A stretch of DNA of 64,000 bases from Strobilurus pachycystidiatus (lineage: Eukaryota > Basidiomycota > Agaricomycetes > Agaricales > Physalacriaceae). Position 1 is the first letter of the stretch. Each line of letters starts with the position of its first letter. Below, in pieces: positions 1 to 10,242 of the stretch. A program made the translations under genes and the position numbers. Location of the stretch: assembly GCA_019915135.1 (NCBI GenBank), contig JAHLMK010000010.1:1-64000 (forward strand), read 5' to 3'. The notes under the pieces were generated by a model. It was not told where the DNA came from. It searched no databases and saw only the letters and a program-made list of their open reading frames with translations.

Positions 1-149
1 CCACTGCACAACAGTAATTGCACACTTATCTTACAACACATCAAATTGCCAAGAAATCGTGCAAGGTGGGGCATGTATATGTATGTGTCTATATATGTAC
101 ATGGGTATGCAAGAGAAAGTGCAATAAGTTAGGCGATATACAAGAGGGG

Positions 150-1379
150 CTAGAGCGGGATGACTTTGAAACGCGGCTTTTTGGACGGGTCGCGACCTCG
201 CGAGCGATGTGAGGAGGAGGAGGACGGCGGGGTGGAGAGGGTGTAGGGCGCGAGGGACTGGAGGGGCGCAAAGCGTTCGCGATCAAAGCTGGGCTGCTGG
301 ATGCCTCCCGAGGAGGTGAGATGCGTGCGGGAGTTGCCGTGCGAGTGTGATGAGGGGGCGTAGGCGGAGGGTGCGTAGTTCGACGGCGCGTAGCCGGATG
401 CGGAGTAGACGCTGCCGGCGTACGTGGACGGCGCGTAGGACGAGGCGGACGGCGACAGCGAGCGCGCGCGGGTGCGTCGATGACGGCGCGGGGGGAGGTC
501 GAGCAGCTCGTCGTCGTCGGCGCTGGGAGAGGGATTGTCCGAGAAGATGATCGCGTCCTCGATCTGGGGGGACGGCGCGGGGCCGGCTTGGAGTGGGGAG
601 AGCGGGGGTGAGCCCCGCGCAGATGGCGAGTACATCGAGTCCAGCGAGTCGCGCCGGGCATAGCGCATGGGCGATGGCGAGCGGTCCACGGCGGGCACGA
701 TGTTGTCCACGTACGAGCGGAACAGGCTCGGATCCCCGACGTCGTCGTCGACCTTTTCCTCCTCCTTGTCCGACTTTGAGTGCGACGACTCGCTGCCATA
801 CTCGACGATGACGTGCTTGTGCAGTGGCGGCTCGTCGTCGTCATTGTCCGGATTGTGCACCATCAGTTTCTTGGCAATATGCGCCTTGGCGAGCACGTTG
901 AGATCATACTCTGGCGGGGTGGGTCGCGGGCGTGAGGACGAGTGTTTCCGTATGCTGAGCGGCGTCACGGGCGGCGGCGACGGCGACGGCATCGCCAGCG
1001 GCAGGCGCGGCCGCATCGGGGCCTTGCCCTTGTCGAGCTTGGCCGGCACGACCTGCATCTTCTCGGGCGGCACGACCTTCCAGCTGCCACTCTGCGCATC
1101 GAACGCAATCTGCGCCCTGCTCTCCGACGCGGACCTGGATCTCTTCGCGGTGCGCATGCCGCGGGGCCCGACGTGTGGTCGCTGCGGGAGCGGGCGCTGC
1201 GGGTTGGTGAAGGCGGATGGCGGGGTGTATGCCGACGTTGCGGGGGTGGAGTTGGTCCATGCGCTGGTCGATGAGGACGCCGTGCTGCCCGGCGTGGGCG
1301 GCGGCGGCAGGGGGCGCATCCCGATGTCCACCCGCAGCGATGGGCGCCTGGCGTAAGTCGAGGAACTCATTGCAGCCAC
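150..1379 (-). CDS. Ser/Pro-rich hypothetical protein (409 aa)
   Basis: I do not recognise the family. The single open frame of 409 codons is low in complexity: a Pro/Ser/Thr-rich N-terminal third, a basic patch near residues 75-90, an acidic stretch near residue 180, and a Lys/Asp/Glu segment near 200-215. A Tyr-Ala-Pro-Ser repeat follows near residues 310-340 (several YAPS units with spaced tyrosines). The C-terminus is basic and Ser-rich and ends in FKVIPL. There is no signal peptide or membrane segment. The protein is probably intrinsically disordered. The start is the first Met of the frame; a second Met three codons on (MSSSTYARRP) is equally possible. Frames on the opposite strand look like shadows of the biased composition. 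Confidence 0.6.
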   Translation of the reverse strand: MAAMSSSTYARRPSLRVDIGMRPLPPPPTPGSTASSSTSAWTNSTPATSAYTPPSAFTNPQRPLPQRPHVGPRGMRTAKRSRSASESRAQIAFDAQSGSWKVVPPEKMQVVPAKLDKGKAPMRPRLPLAMPSPSPPPVTPLSIRKHSSSRPRPTPPEYDLNVLAKAHIAKKLMVHNPDNDDDEPPLHKHVIVEYGSESSHSKSDKEEEKVDDDVGDPSLFRSYVDNIVPAVDRSPSPMRYARRDSLDSMYSPSARGSPPLSPLQAGPAPSPQIEDAIIFSDNPSPSADDDELLDLPPRRHRRTRARSLSPSASSYAPSTYAGSVYSASGYAPSNYAPSAYAPSSHSHGNSRTHLTSSGGIQQPSFDRERFAPLQSLAPYTLSTPPSSSSSHRSRGRDPSKKPRFKVIPL

Positions 1380-2120
1380 CTGCAGGCAGCCAGATCATTT
1401 TGTTCGACCTCCATTCCCACGAACTCATATCTGAAACGGTTCATCCACACGGTGGTTCGGCCGACCCCATCCCCGAATCCCCAGACGATGCTCTGCCTGA
1501 TGCTCTATCATTCTCCCCATCCAGCCATTGTTGAGATATATCACTTGCCACCGTCTACGCAGCGACCATGCATCTGTAGCAACATAGCAGCGCTTACTTG
1601 CACCCACTGATCCCGAGCTGCAACCCTGCTTCCCAAGCTTAACCCTCCCTCGCCTTGCTGTTTCGACTACTGGCCAGCGAGCACGCGGTACATCAGCGCC
1701 CACACCGGTGTCCATGGGCCATCTGTCATCCGCAGTCGATTCTGATTGCGCGACGCGAGCGGCCGCCTCCGTTTGTCCAACCATTCCGACTCTCCTACTA
1801 TGTAGCCAACCGCATCCCGACGGTCTGCAACTGCGATCCTAGCTGGGTGATCACCGATGGGCTATGTCCCTGGTCACTGGTGCTCGTCACCACCGTTTCA
1901 ACTTCAGTCCATCTATCCGGCTGTATAGCCCTCAGAACAAGGCCAGACTCGTCTATATGGTAGGTCCCGCCTCAATCTTGACGCAGACCGGTGCGCTTTC
2001 ATCCCCGAGATCATCTTTACGAGGGTACGGATCTGCCTGACCGACTGCATCGCCACAGCTATTATGTAGGATCTGCGGCCATTTCTATAGTATCCCTTCA
2101 TCACTATTCTTTCCCTTCAT
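1380..2120. other. Intergenic, no gene seen
   Basis: Short frames occur on both strands but none shows a conserved motif or continues across plausible splice sites. This is probably the promoter of the Ser/Pro-rich gene plus the 3' flank of the next minus-strand gene. Confidence 0.4.
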
Positions 2121-3022
2121 TTAGGACCCTTTCCTAGTACTCGCACATAGCAAACGCCTCTTTCTTATCACATCATCATCTCGAGCATTCAAACTCGAGT
2201 CGGAATCCTCCCAGGCGTCAGGATGCAATGCTGGTCCATTAGCGATCTGCTCGTGTTTCTCGGGGAACGCCCATCCATGTTGTGAGTATGCAGATAACTC
2301 CAGACATACTCCGCAATGGCATTTATATGAATGACGCAGACCGTACGGCAGTGGAGGAACGATCCCCGTCTCCGCAAATTCAAACATCACAAATTGAGAC
2401 GCGCAAACGCCCTTGAGTCTTGACATCTCCAGATCCCAACGCCACGCACGCCGCATCATACTGGACGCGTTCAAGGCGGCGTGTACTTGAACTAGGAATC
2501 AGCTGTCTATAGTCATGTTTGATGGGTCGAAAACATCACGATGATGGTCAGTTCACTTACTCGGATATCATTGATTGAGGCGCCCTCTGGACGTCCAATA
2601 ACTCCTCCGGGCTCATTCACGAGACGCAACTGTTGCTTGGGGATCCGGTTCTTGATATCTGCGATAGTGGCATGCTGTATGCAGGTATTCTGTAGCCAAT
2701 GTGAGAACAACCTTGATGGAGAGAATGCATCTCGTTTCCTGCTATCACTTCCACCGGCTGTCAATCCTGTTTCCACTGAAGTAGGGAAAAACGTTGCCCC
2801 TAGGGCACAATCTCGCAGTCGACGTTCATTCCCGTTTTTATAAACCAAGAATGACAGATTTCGCGTACCGCAGTTTTCGAGAAGAGGTTCAAGGGAACAC
2901 TGCCCAGACCGACATGATCTCCCTTCCCCGATGCCTCTCCACTGGATCCCTCCATCCACTAGCGTTGTCGACTCTATCGACAGTCCGGTCTTGGTCCGGT
3001 TCAATGTCTGACTTTTTGACAA
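2121..3022 (-). CDS. Conserved-looking hypothetical protein, two-exon model
   Basis: A minus-strand frame (2557-3022) can be joined to a second frame (2121-2485) by a 71-nt intron using a GTGAAC donor and a CAAG acceptor. This gives continuous protein through the junction (DIRV-I-HAALNASSMMRRAW). The second exon has coding character: an aromatic/Arg stretch (MMRRAWRWDLEMSRLK), then a CxCxxC cluster (KCHCGVC) and an acidic, charged C-terminus. The first exon carries KNGNERRLRDCALGATFFP and LVNEPGGVIGRPEG, which also look like folded protein. I cannot name a family. The 5' end is uncertain: the Met used is only the first in frame, and further upstream exons may exist. Confidence 0.45.
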
Positions 3023-3179
3023 GATTGTTCGCCCGCCCTGACGTGTGATCCATCAAAACGTAACGTAACGCCTGTTGATACCGACCCCCATCTCCTCGTC
3101 CGCCCTTTCGACACCGACAGCGATCCCGCTGGCTTACGCTCTTTTACGAAAAAAAAAACAAGTCAATCTCTTCTAGGAC

Positions 3180-4888
3180 ATGGGGTTCTCAGATTTCCGT
3201 GTCGGCCACGCTGCGGCTCACAGCAACGGCAAGCGCATGACGACGGCGAAGAGGGCTGGTGCGTATCCATGCACCCGATTACGGTCATGCATGCATAGCT
3301 GATCTGCGCACACAGACTCAGACTGCGCCACCGGCGGTGCCTACGTCACGCCCAAGGCGGGCAAGGTGTACAACTCGCTCGAGCCCCTCACTGTCACCTG
3401 GACGCCGTCCTGCTTCACGACGGCAACGGTCGACCTCCATCTCTATGGCCCCGCCCTCAAATCGTCCATGCTCTACACCTGGCAGGGCGTCGACAACGCC
3501 GACGGCACCTACAACGCCACCGTCATGCAGCGCTGGTACGACAACGCTGCCAACGTCCAGCTCCAGTTCCGCATCGTCGAGCGCGGCGAGAGTCCCTTCC
3601 TCAGCGACTACGCTGCCGGGCCCATCTTCAACATGACCTACACGGAGCCGTCCACCGGTGCCCCCTCCTCTGCCGATACCACCAAGACCGACTCTGGCGT
3701 AACCGTTGTCGGTGCAGCGTCCACCGGCAGTTCTTCCCACATCAGCAAAGGTGGAGTCGCCGCTGCCGTCATCTTCCCCCTGCTCTTCGCAGGCATCTGT
3801 CTCGCCGCCTACATCCGCTGGCAGCGCATGAAGCGCGCCGGAAAGTCCAAGGCCTTCACCGAGAACGTCGACAAGCGCATGTCGACCATCTCCACCGACT
3901 GGAAGTCGCTCAGCGCCAAGGGCGCCTCCGCCGCCATCCGCAACAGCATGGCGGTCAGCGCCGGCGGCGGCAACAGGAACAGCAGCTTCTCCTTTGGCGG
4001 CATCCGTCCTGCATCATCCTTGGACGCCGATGGTGGTGTGCCTCAGATGGCCCAACGCCGTCCTCAGAGCCAATTCAGCGGTGGCGAACGCGTCTCTCGT
4101 GTGTCTTTCGCGGAGGGTACCCGCCCCAGCGTAGAGACTAGGCGCTCCGTTGCCGGTCAGAGCCGTGCTTTCCACCACAGCTTCGTGCCCCCTGTTCCCG
4201 TCCTCACGAGGCAAGGTAGCGGTGACAGCATGGATAATGGAATGCTCAGCCCGACTCAGACTGAAGGTGCTGTCAGCCTCACTCCAGAGGCTATTCGTGC
4301 TCGCATCAGCATCGGTGGCAGCCAAGAAGACGTTGGTCCCGCTTTGAGCAGTGAGTATTTCGCGTTTTCTGGCGAGACCTCCGTATCTAATCTTTCCATC
4401 CAGTGATGCGTTCTTACAATGGTGAATATGATAACCGGACCTCGACATACGACGCCTACAACACCGACTCCGCCTACAACACCGACTCGATCTACAACAA
4501 CAACTCGCACTCGATCTACGCCGCCGAAGACGAAGACATCGTCGGCCAATACGTCGCTGCCCCGCCTCCCGTCGCCATGCGTGGCGAGACGCTCTTCACC
4601 TCCTCCCCGGTCTCCTCCCCCACCACGGCCTTCCCCCCGTCCAGCAGTCCATTCGGCAACAACGGTTTCTCCGCGATGAGCCCCGATGAGATGCTCCGTG
4701 CCTACGCAGCCGGCCGTTCCAACAGCACCGCGTCGCCAGCGTCTGGGATGATGCGCGTCATGAGCCCGCCGATGAGCCCCGTCAACGAGAGACGGCGGAC
4801 TCTGATCCCTGCTGGGCCCGGAGCACTGAGCGCGAGCCGGGGTGCATATGACGTGAGCATCGAGGAGGATGTTGGCCATGCCAAGTAA
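3180..4888 (+). CDS. Single-pass membrane protein with Ser-rich cytoplasmic tail
   Basis: The three-exon model is 3180-3258, 3316-4350 and 4404-4888, with phases agreeing at both junctions (GCTG|GTGCGT to ACAG|AC, and AGCA|GTGAGT to CCAG|TG). The N-terminal ~115 residues look like a small beta-sandwich ectodomain with a Tyr/Trp-rich core (SLEPLTVTWTPSCF, YTWQGVDNADGTYNATVMQ, LQFRIVERG) and N-glycosylation sequons. A Ser/Thr linker and one membrane segment (GVAAAVIFPLLFAGICLAAYI) follow, then a long basic/Ser-rich tail with a Tyr-Asn-Thr-Asp repeat near the start of exon 3. The layout resembles fungal cell-surface or wall-sensor proteins and the ectodomain recalls Kre9/KNH-like folds; this is inference. 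No signal peptide is visible in exon 1, so the true 5' end may be missing. Confidence 0.6.
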
Positions 4889-5466
4889 GGAGGGTTGGTT
4901 GACTTCACTCCCATCCCCGTCCCCGTGTCTCTACCTGTTTTTTATTTCCTCCATACGGTGGGAATTACATATCTCCCCACTCTTATACCCCCCTTGCCGT
5001 TCGCGGGCGAGCCCTCTCCTACCACTTTTTACCCAACCCCTCCCCTGCCGACTTGTTTCTATTTCCTCCCGACTGGTCTATCGCCTTGTGGTTTGAGATT
5101 GATACTTTTTTCTTCTTGTGGCTGTAAATTCCTATATATACAAGTGACTGGGTACAGTAACCAACTAACTACACTCGTTGAACACCCCCATCCCGCTTGA
5201 CTGTGCTTGCGAATACTTAGGTTATTATGTAAATTATGGGAAGATGAATCGAGTGGTGTCTTCTCGTTGATGGTCCTTGATGCGATTGATGCTTGGATAG
5301 ATGGATGTGTGTTTTAGTGTATAGATCACCCCGTGGCGCTGGTAGGTTTTGGGTCTTGGGTTTGGGAACGAATAAGATTCTAGAGTGGCGGGCAGTCAAG
5401 TCGACAATCACTGCGTCGCGAATCATTATCAGACTGACACGCGGTATTGGCGTTGACAGTTTGAAT

Positions 5467-5615
5467 GAGTGATACGTTCCAAGTCGCGTGTGGGACAATC
5501 TGATTGCTTACTTCCACTGATAGTGAGTGATACGAATACTCGAGTTACAAGTCGCGAGTAAGTTTCTGATCGTTGGCTTTGACTGATAATGAAAGTTCCA
5601 AGTCGCGAGGTGGAA
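5467..5615 (+). repeat. Degenerate tandem repeat, period about 58-66 bp
   Basis: The segment GAGTGATACG occurs at 5467 and 5525. The motif TYCAAGTCGCG or a close variant (AAGTCGCGAG) recurs at about 5479, 5547 and 5595. CTGATAGT/CTGATAAT marks the end of each unit. The units are diverged and the third is partial, so this is an old tandem array. Confidence 0.4.
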
Positions 5616-5922
5616 GTTGACTTGGTGTGCGATGATACTGACGTCGTTTGAGATTCCCATGTCGAAGCTCGCGTGCGGTGATCCTGGGCTAGCGACGCGA
5701 GATATCACCGGCGGTCTGGAGAGCCTCATCTCAATACAGACCTCGGAGACTCGGAGCGTTTTGGATTCCTAGTACTTGAGACCGTTACTAATACCTGCTT
5801 GATTCTGCTGTGCTTGTGCAAGGAAGTGTATTGACTATGTACGAGGAGACCACAGCAAAGCACGATGTGATGTAGAGACCAGTGGTGATAACCGCATGCT
5901 GGGAGGTCGCCACGTTTGGCTC
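5591..5922 (+). repeat. Direct repeat flanking GMC copy 1, downstream member
   Basis: Diverged similarity to 9763-10031 in the same orientation. Shared blocks in the same order include TCGCGAGGTGGAAG, GATATCACCGG, and GTGATNACCGCRTGCTGGGAG followed by TCGCCAC. The two members bracket the complete GMC oxidoreductase gene. Similarity was judged by eye. Confidence 0.5.
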
Positions 5923-6275
5923 ATTCGCTTATTTCTCGACTGCCAAATCGATATCACCGCTTCGCCTGTATCTTCGAGAATCCAAAAGAAATGGGACTAG
6001 GATCAAGGCCTCAGGCTAAATAATGTGAACTGCACGAGTACTGGTAGTTGACGCGTCTACATCATGATTCTCCGCACCACTACCACACCACTATCACTGG
6101 CTAATACTTACCAGTCAGTCCGTGAACGATGGGCTACATACAAGTAGGAAGCGCGCCCTAGACATAGTCATTTTTATTGGTCCGTTCAAGACAGTATGGT
6201 TTTACAGTCCGTGCGTCACAACTCCACTACAGTTTAAAACCTACAGGTCCTCGTCTCCTTGAATCTTTCCCGCAG

Positions 6276-9200
6276 CTATTTGAAGATGACTCAAACGGTT
6301 ATCGGAGTAGAATTCAACCAAACATACCAATTTCGGCAATAGCGTACACCGACGCTGTCAATGAAGGCGTGAGTCTATAGTCAATGTAATCAGTGCAGGC
6401 TCGTACCAGCTGGGTGTGCAGAGAAATGTAAAGGAATGATAGACATGTCTGCGACTCGGATGTTGCTTGTCCCATATACCTGCGACGGCGATTTCAGCGA
6501 ACAAAGTCAATGTACAGAGTGAATCTGAAACCTTGAGGTCACTGTCCACGACACCTCCCTTGTCCTTCGGGAGCATGGAAAGCGATCCGCAGACATCTGC
6601 CGCGCTTGCATGAGATTGACACCAGAACCCAGAAAAGCAACGCACGAAATGTCGAGCCAAAATTGTTCCTCGCCCAGTCTAGTCCAAGATGTAGGTTAGT
6701 CGAGTGACACCTCGCCGCTCAGTCCACAAACCAGCAATTTCCTCGTCGGTCTGAACCGCGATACCGGGGTTAAGCTCGACCGTGGGCGAATCTGGACACC
6801 AACGAATCAGTCATGAACATGGAGTACAGCGGAAGTCAACAGAGCTTACCAGCAAGATGGTGGGAGAACGGCTCCGTCTTGGCAACCTTCCTTACATATT
6901 TCGTCAGTTCCACGAAGACTTTCAAATCTACCCGATTGTATGGTAAGCCTCAATCTCGGACAACCATCATAGGGTACGCACCGATGTCATGTTCGAGATA
7001 GTGAGGGTCAAACTGTGGGTCCGCAAGCGGGTCGTCCGTGGTGGCATGAATTTTGCCCCGGTTGAAATTGTAGTTCGTCGCAAGGCACACAGTGAAGTAC
7101 TTCTTGCCTGCTTGTAATGGGTCTATGCTAGCCAGTCAGGAAAAGGTAAGGCGACTCCGAGCCACACATCACTGACTTGGTCCTGAGAATGTAGCAGCCA
7201 TGCCGATTAGTTCAAAACCCGGAGCACCCTTGAGTATCTTCTCAAGCATGATCTCATATTGTTCGAGTCTTCCGGGAGGATAAGCATCCTTTTCGGCGTC
7301 AATTTTCCGTCGCTCCGCTTCGAGCAGCTCGAGCGCTCGAGGAGAAACGGTCTCCAAGCTGGTGAAAGCCATGGTAGAGATGCCCAACATGAACGCGCCC
7401 TCATTGTTCTTGCTGTGAGGAGACAAAGATGAGCAATACATTCAGGATTATGAGTAACATATAATCACCTTTTCTCGACTTGCTCTAAAAGCAGCACAGG
7501 GTCGCGGAGACAATCACACGTCTCGTGAGGGAAATCATCCTTCAGCTCTGTAACAATGTCACAATGATATAACTCATGAACGTTTGAACCAGGTCACAGA
7601 CGAGCGAGTGCACATACCGTATGTCATGCCAAGAAGGGTGTGATCCTGTACATTCTCGCCTACGCCTTCCAAAGCGAGTTTCAACGGAACACCAATCTTC
7701 GCTAAGACATTCGGACGCCCGATGCCCGAGAGCTCAAGTATCTGGGGCGATTTCAACGCACTATGAAGCCATCAGTTTGCAACTCCGCAGAAGAGGGAAG
7801 ATGTACAACGCACCCGGCGCACAACACAACTTCTTTCCTCACTCCGACGGAATGTATGCTCGCATCTTTCCCCTCTGAGAACTCCACGCCCGTCGCCACT
7901 AAGTCCCCGTTCTCCTTCGCCTCCGTGATCAACTTTCTGACCATCGCACCAGTCAACACCATCAGGTTCTTTCGCTCCGCGTTCGGCTCGAAATACGCCT
8001 ATGAGATGAGAGACGTTAAGTCGCGGTGAGACTAGTACAAGGAAAGTGCCGACTGACAGATACTGCATACGATCGGCTGTTTGTTTCCGGATCGAGGGTA
8101 TTCGCGGCGAAGTAAACGCCACCAGTCTAGAAAGTAATCGGATTATTTACGTGTCGACTAGAGTAACCAGGCAATGCAGCATGCTCACTTCGCCGTGAGT
8201 CTAGCAGGCGTGACCTGTCAGCGGCATTATCGAACGAAGAAACTTTGAGATGAAACTCACAGGATCCGGAGCCCAAGGAATCCCCATCTTGACGAGGGTC
8301 TTCGACGAAGCGGGGTAAATGGCCTAGTACAAATCACGACCCAGGTATAGACTCACCTCCTGCAGCCCCAACTCGACATCCAAAACGAGCTTAGGATGGC
8401 TCAACTTGATGGGACCTGTCGATTGAGACTTAGCCTCCCAATTCAAGCCAAAACTTCCAAACTAACCTTCACCCCACTTCTTGTCCCATACCTTTGGTGC
8501 ATCAGAAGGCAGCTTGTTCGTGAGCTCAGCATTGGGGTAGAAGCTAGACGCAACATCAACAATGTGACTCGCAGGATTGAATCTGGTTCAGAACTCACGT
8601 CGCCGCCTTCTCGAGGTACTTCTCGAACATCTTCCAGTTCCAGTTCGTATTTCCGAGGCGTTCCCAGTCTGTTCGGAGCCTCAGCTGAGTTGCGGCTAAC
8701 TTGAACTAGGCGCATCACCGTCAATGTCCTTCTTGTAAGGCTGGTTCCAGCACATGAAGTTGAGGGCAGAGCTTCCACCGAGGCTCTTTCCCCTAGCGCG
8801 ACATTGAGCACGAAAGAGTCTCGCGGTAAAATGAATCAGTAACATACCGATTCCACAATATCTCCCGCCCATTGGCATGAGTTTGTGGGACCTGCGGCGC
8901 CAGTCAGTCAGTCAATGATACCAGCTGTGATGTATGAGAGAGATACCGACAGTCTTGAAAGCCCAGTCATAATCAGGCTGCATGAACGTAGCGCCATATT
9001 GCCCCGGACGCGCTATACTCAATCGTCGTAAGCAGGCATAAGACAATTTCGACCCAAACTCACTGATCAGCACGTCGTTCAGATTAGGCTTGCCCGCATC
9101 GAGCACCAACACGGTCGTCTCTGGAATCTCTGAGAGTCGCGCAGCAACGACCAGTCCGGCCGTCTATACATGAACACGTTGGGAAGAATGCGCACAATGA

Positions 9201-9341
9201 ACGATGAGCGAGAGCACGTACACCACCACCTAGAAGTGATTTCGTTACAAGTCATTCGCGAGCACCTCGATCGTTCGACTCACCAACAACGACATAGTCG
9301 AATGTATGTCCTTTGACTTCAGCCAGAGTAACAAGAGGCAT
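6276..9341 (-). CDS. GMC-family FAD oxidoreductase, copy 1
   Basis: Flavin-dependent alcohol/aldehyde oxidoreductase of the glucose-methanol-choline family, about 580 aa in many small exons. The N-terminal FAD motif reads VVGGGTAGLVVAARLSE. Its middle glycines come from an 8-nt exon at 9222-9229, between exon 1 (9284-9341) and exon 3 (from 9163). The substrate/FAD motif GKSLGGSSALNF and the second GMC signature GALKSPQILELSGIG are present. The active-site base is in STFHVCGSLSM, with the His codon split by the intron 6597-6655. The second active-site His is in SAHPAASVYAIAEI. The model ends VIFK at a TAG. There is no signal peptide, so it is probably intracellular. One donor (ACT|GTCGGT, in KT|VPQ) is weak but is matched in copy 2. 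Substrate cannot be told. Confidence 0.88.
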
Positions 9342-9423
9342 CTTGAATGACAAAGTCTCGACCAGCAGGCCTTGCCTGTATATATGTCGTCTCACCACTT
9401 TATGGCCGGTGACCGTTTCTTCC

Positions 9424-9509
9424 AAGCCAAGTCCCACCGCACGTCCGCCTCAGCACCTCAGGTTCCCAGGCTCGGTCAGCTGAGGCGGTCTTTGAGTGGG
9501 ACTTGGCTT
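9424..9509. repeat. Imperfect hairpin (14 + 9 bp arms) upstream of GMC copy 1
   Basis: The outer arms AAGCCAAGTCCCAC (9424-9437) and GTGGGACTTGGCTT (9496-9509) are exact reverse complements. The inner arms CCGCCTCAG (9445-9453) and CTGAGGCGG (9480-9488) are also exact. The unpaired spacers between the two arm pairs are 7 nt on each side, and the terminal loop is 26 nt. It lies 83-168 bases upstream of the GMC start codon. Confidence 0.75.
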
Positions 9510-9762
9510 AGTCTTTGTCCCCGTCCAACATCAGAGAAGTCCATGAGAGGTAGATCCTTATCTGAACGGTAGCACTGTCAAGATACCACGACCATATCGG
9601 AGCCTATGATAGTTTGTCACTGGTATGACAATCTCAAGGCAATGGCATCGCACCAAAGCTTGGCCAAAACTTGGAAGGTGCGTTGATCAAATTCCAACCG
9701 CGTTCAAGCGCAATTTTGAACTTCGACGATTTGACCTCCGGCTTGTAGTGATCATGAGTAAT

Positions 9763-10031
9763 AAAGTTTCAAATCGCGAGGTGGAAGATCAGATTGTTGA
9801 GCTGGTCTGAGATGATGCTAACGTTGTTGGATTAATGATTGTTGACCTCAGGCGTGGCGATGGTGGAGAAGATATCACCGGAGAGTCTCGAAGGCTTTCG
9901 GTTCTCACCAGGAACGGCTCGACCGTTGTTGATATGGCGAGGGTAACGCGATGTTGAACAGAAAGCGCAGCGATGACTAGAAAGTAGATGATGGTGATCA
10001 CCGCGTGCTGGGAGTTCGCCACCTTTGGTTC
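9763..10031 (+). repeat. Direct repeat flanking GMC copy 1, upstream member
   Basis: Partner of 5591-5922, same orientation, similar block order (TCGCGAGGTGGAAG, GATATCACCGG, GTGATCACCGCGTGCTGGGAG, TCGCCAC). The two members enclose the whole GMC gene, about 3.8 kb apart. Confidence 0.5.
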
Positions 10032-10242
10032 GCGATTTGACTTCTGGTATAGTGGCACAATAAGAGTTTTCCATATCGCATGTTCGTCATTCAAGAGATC
10101 CTTGTAGAAAATTGGATTCGCTTGTTTGTGAGCAGGTGTAGATTCTACATTGAGGTATGACGGATAACATTCTAGCTCGGTATTAGCTTATAAAGGGCGA
10201 GTGTTTAGCCAGCGTACGCACCTCGTATGAGTGGAGAAATGC

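Larger units (their letters stand above)
4889..6275. other. Intergenic, repeat-bearing, no gene seen
   Basis: No coding frame of substance was found. The first ~250 bases are pyrimidine-rich and fit a 3' untranslated region. From about 5467 the stretch contains degenerate short repeats. From about 5591 it contains one member of a direct-repeat pair that flanks the GMC gene. The last ~300 bases resemble the 3' flank of the second GMC copy. Confidence 0.5.
9342..10242. other. GMC copy 1 upstream region, hairpin and repeat, no gene seen
   Basis: Holds the promoter side of the GMC gene. It contains a long imperfect hairpin (9424-9509) and the second member of the flanking direct repeat (9763-10031). 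The frames present are short and lack recognisable domains. Confidence 0.45.

Noticed and set aside
667..1356. 229-codon plus-strand frame opposite the Ser/Pro-rich gene
   Set aside because: Composition-driven shadow of a repetitive, GC-rich gene on the other strand; no motif.
8679..8728. A 23-nt mini-intron in both GMC genes after KKDID
   Set aside because: GT..TTAG at 23 nt seemed possible in both copies, but a normal 50-nt intron ending ACAG|AC (copy 1) or GAAG|AC (copy 2) gives the continuous KKDIDDWERLGN and explains both.
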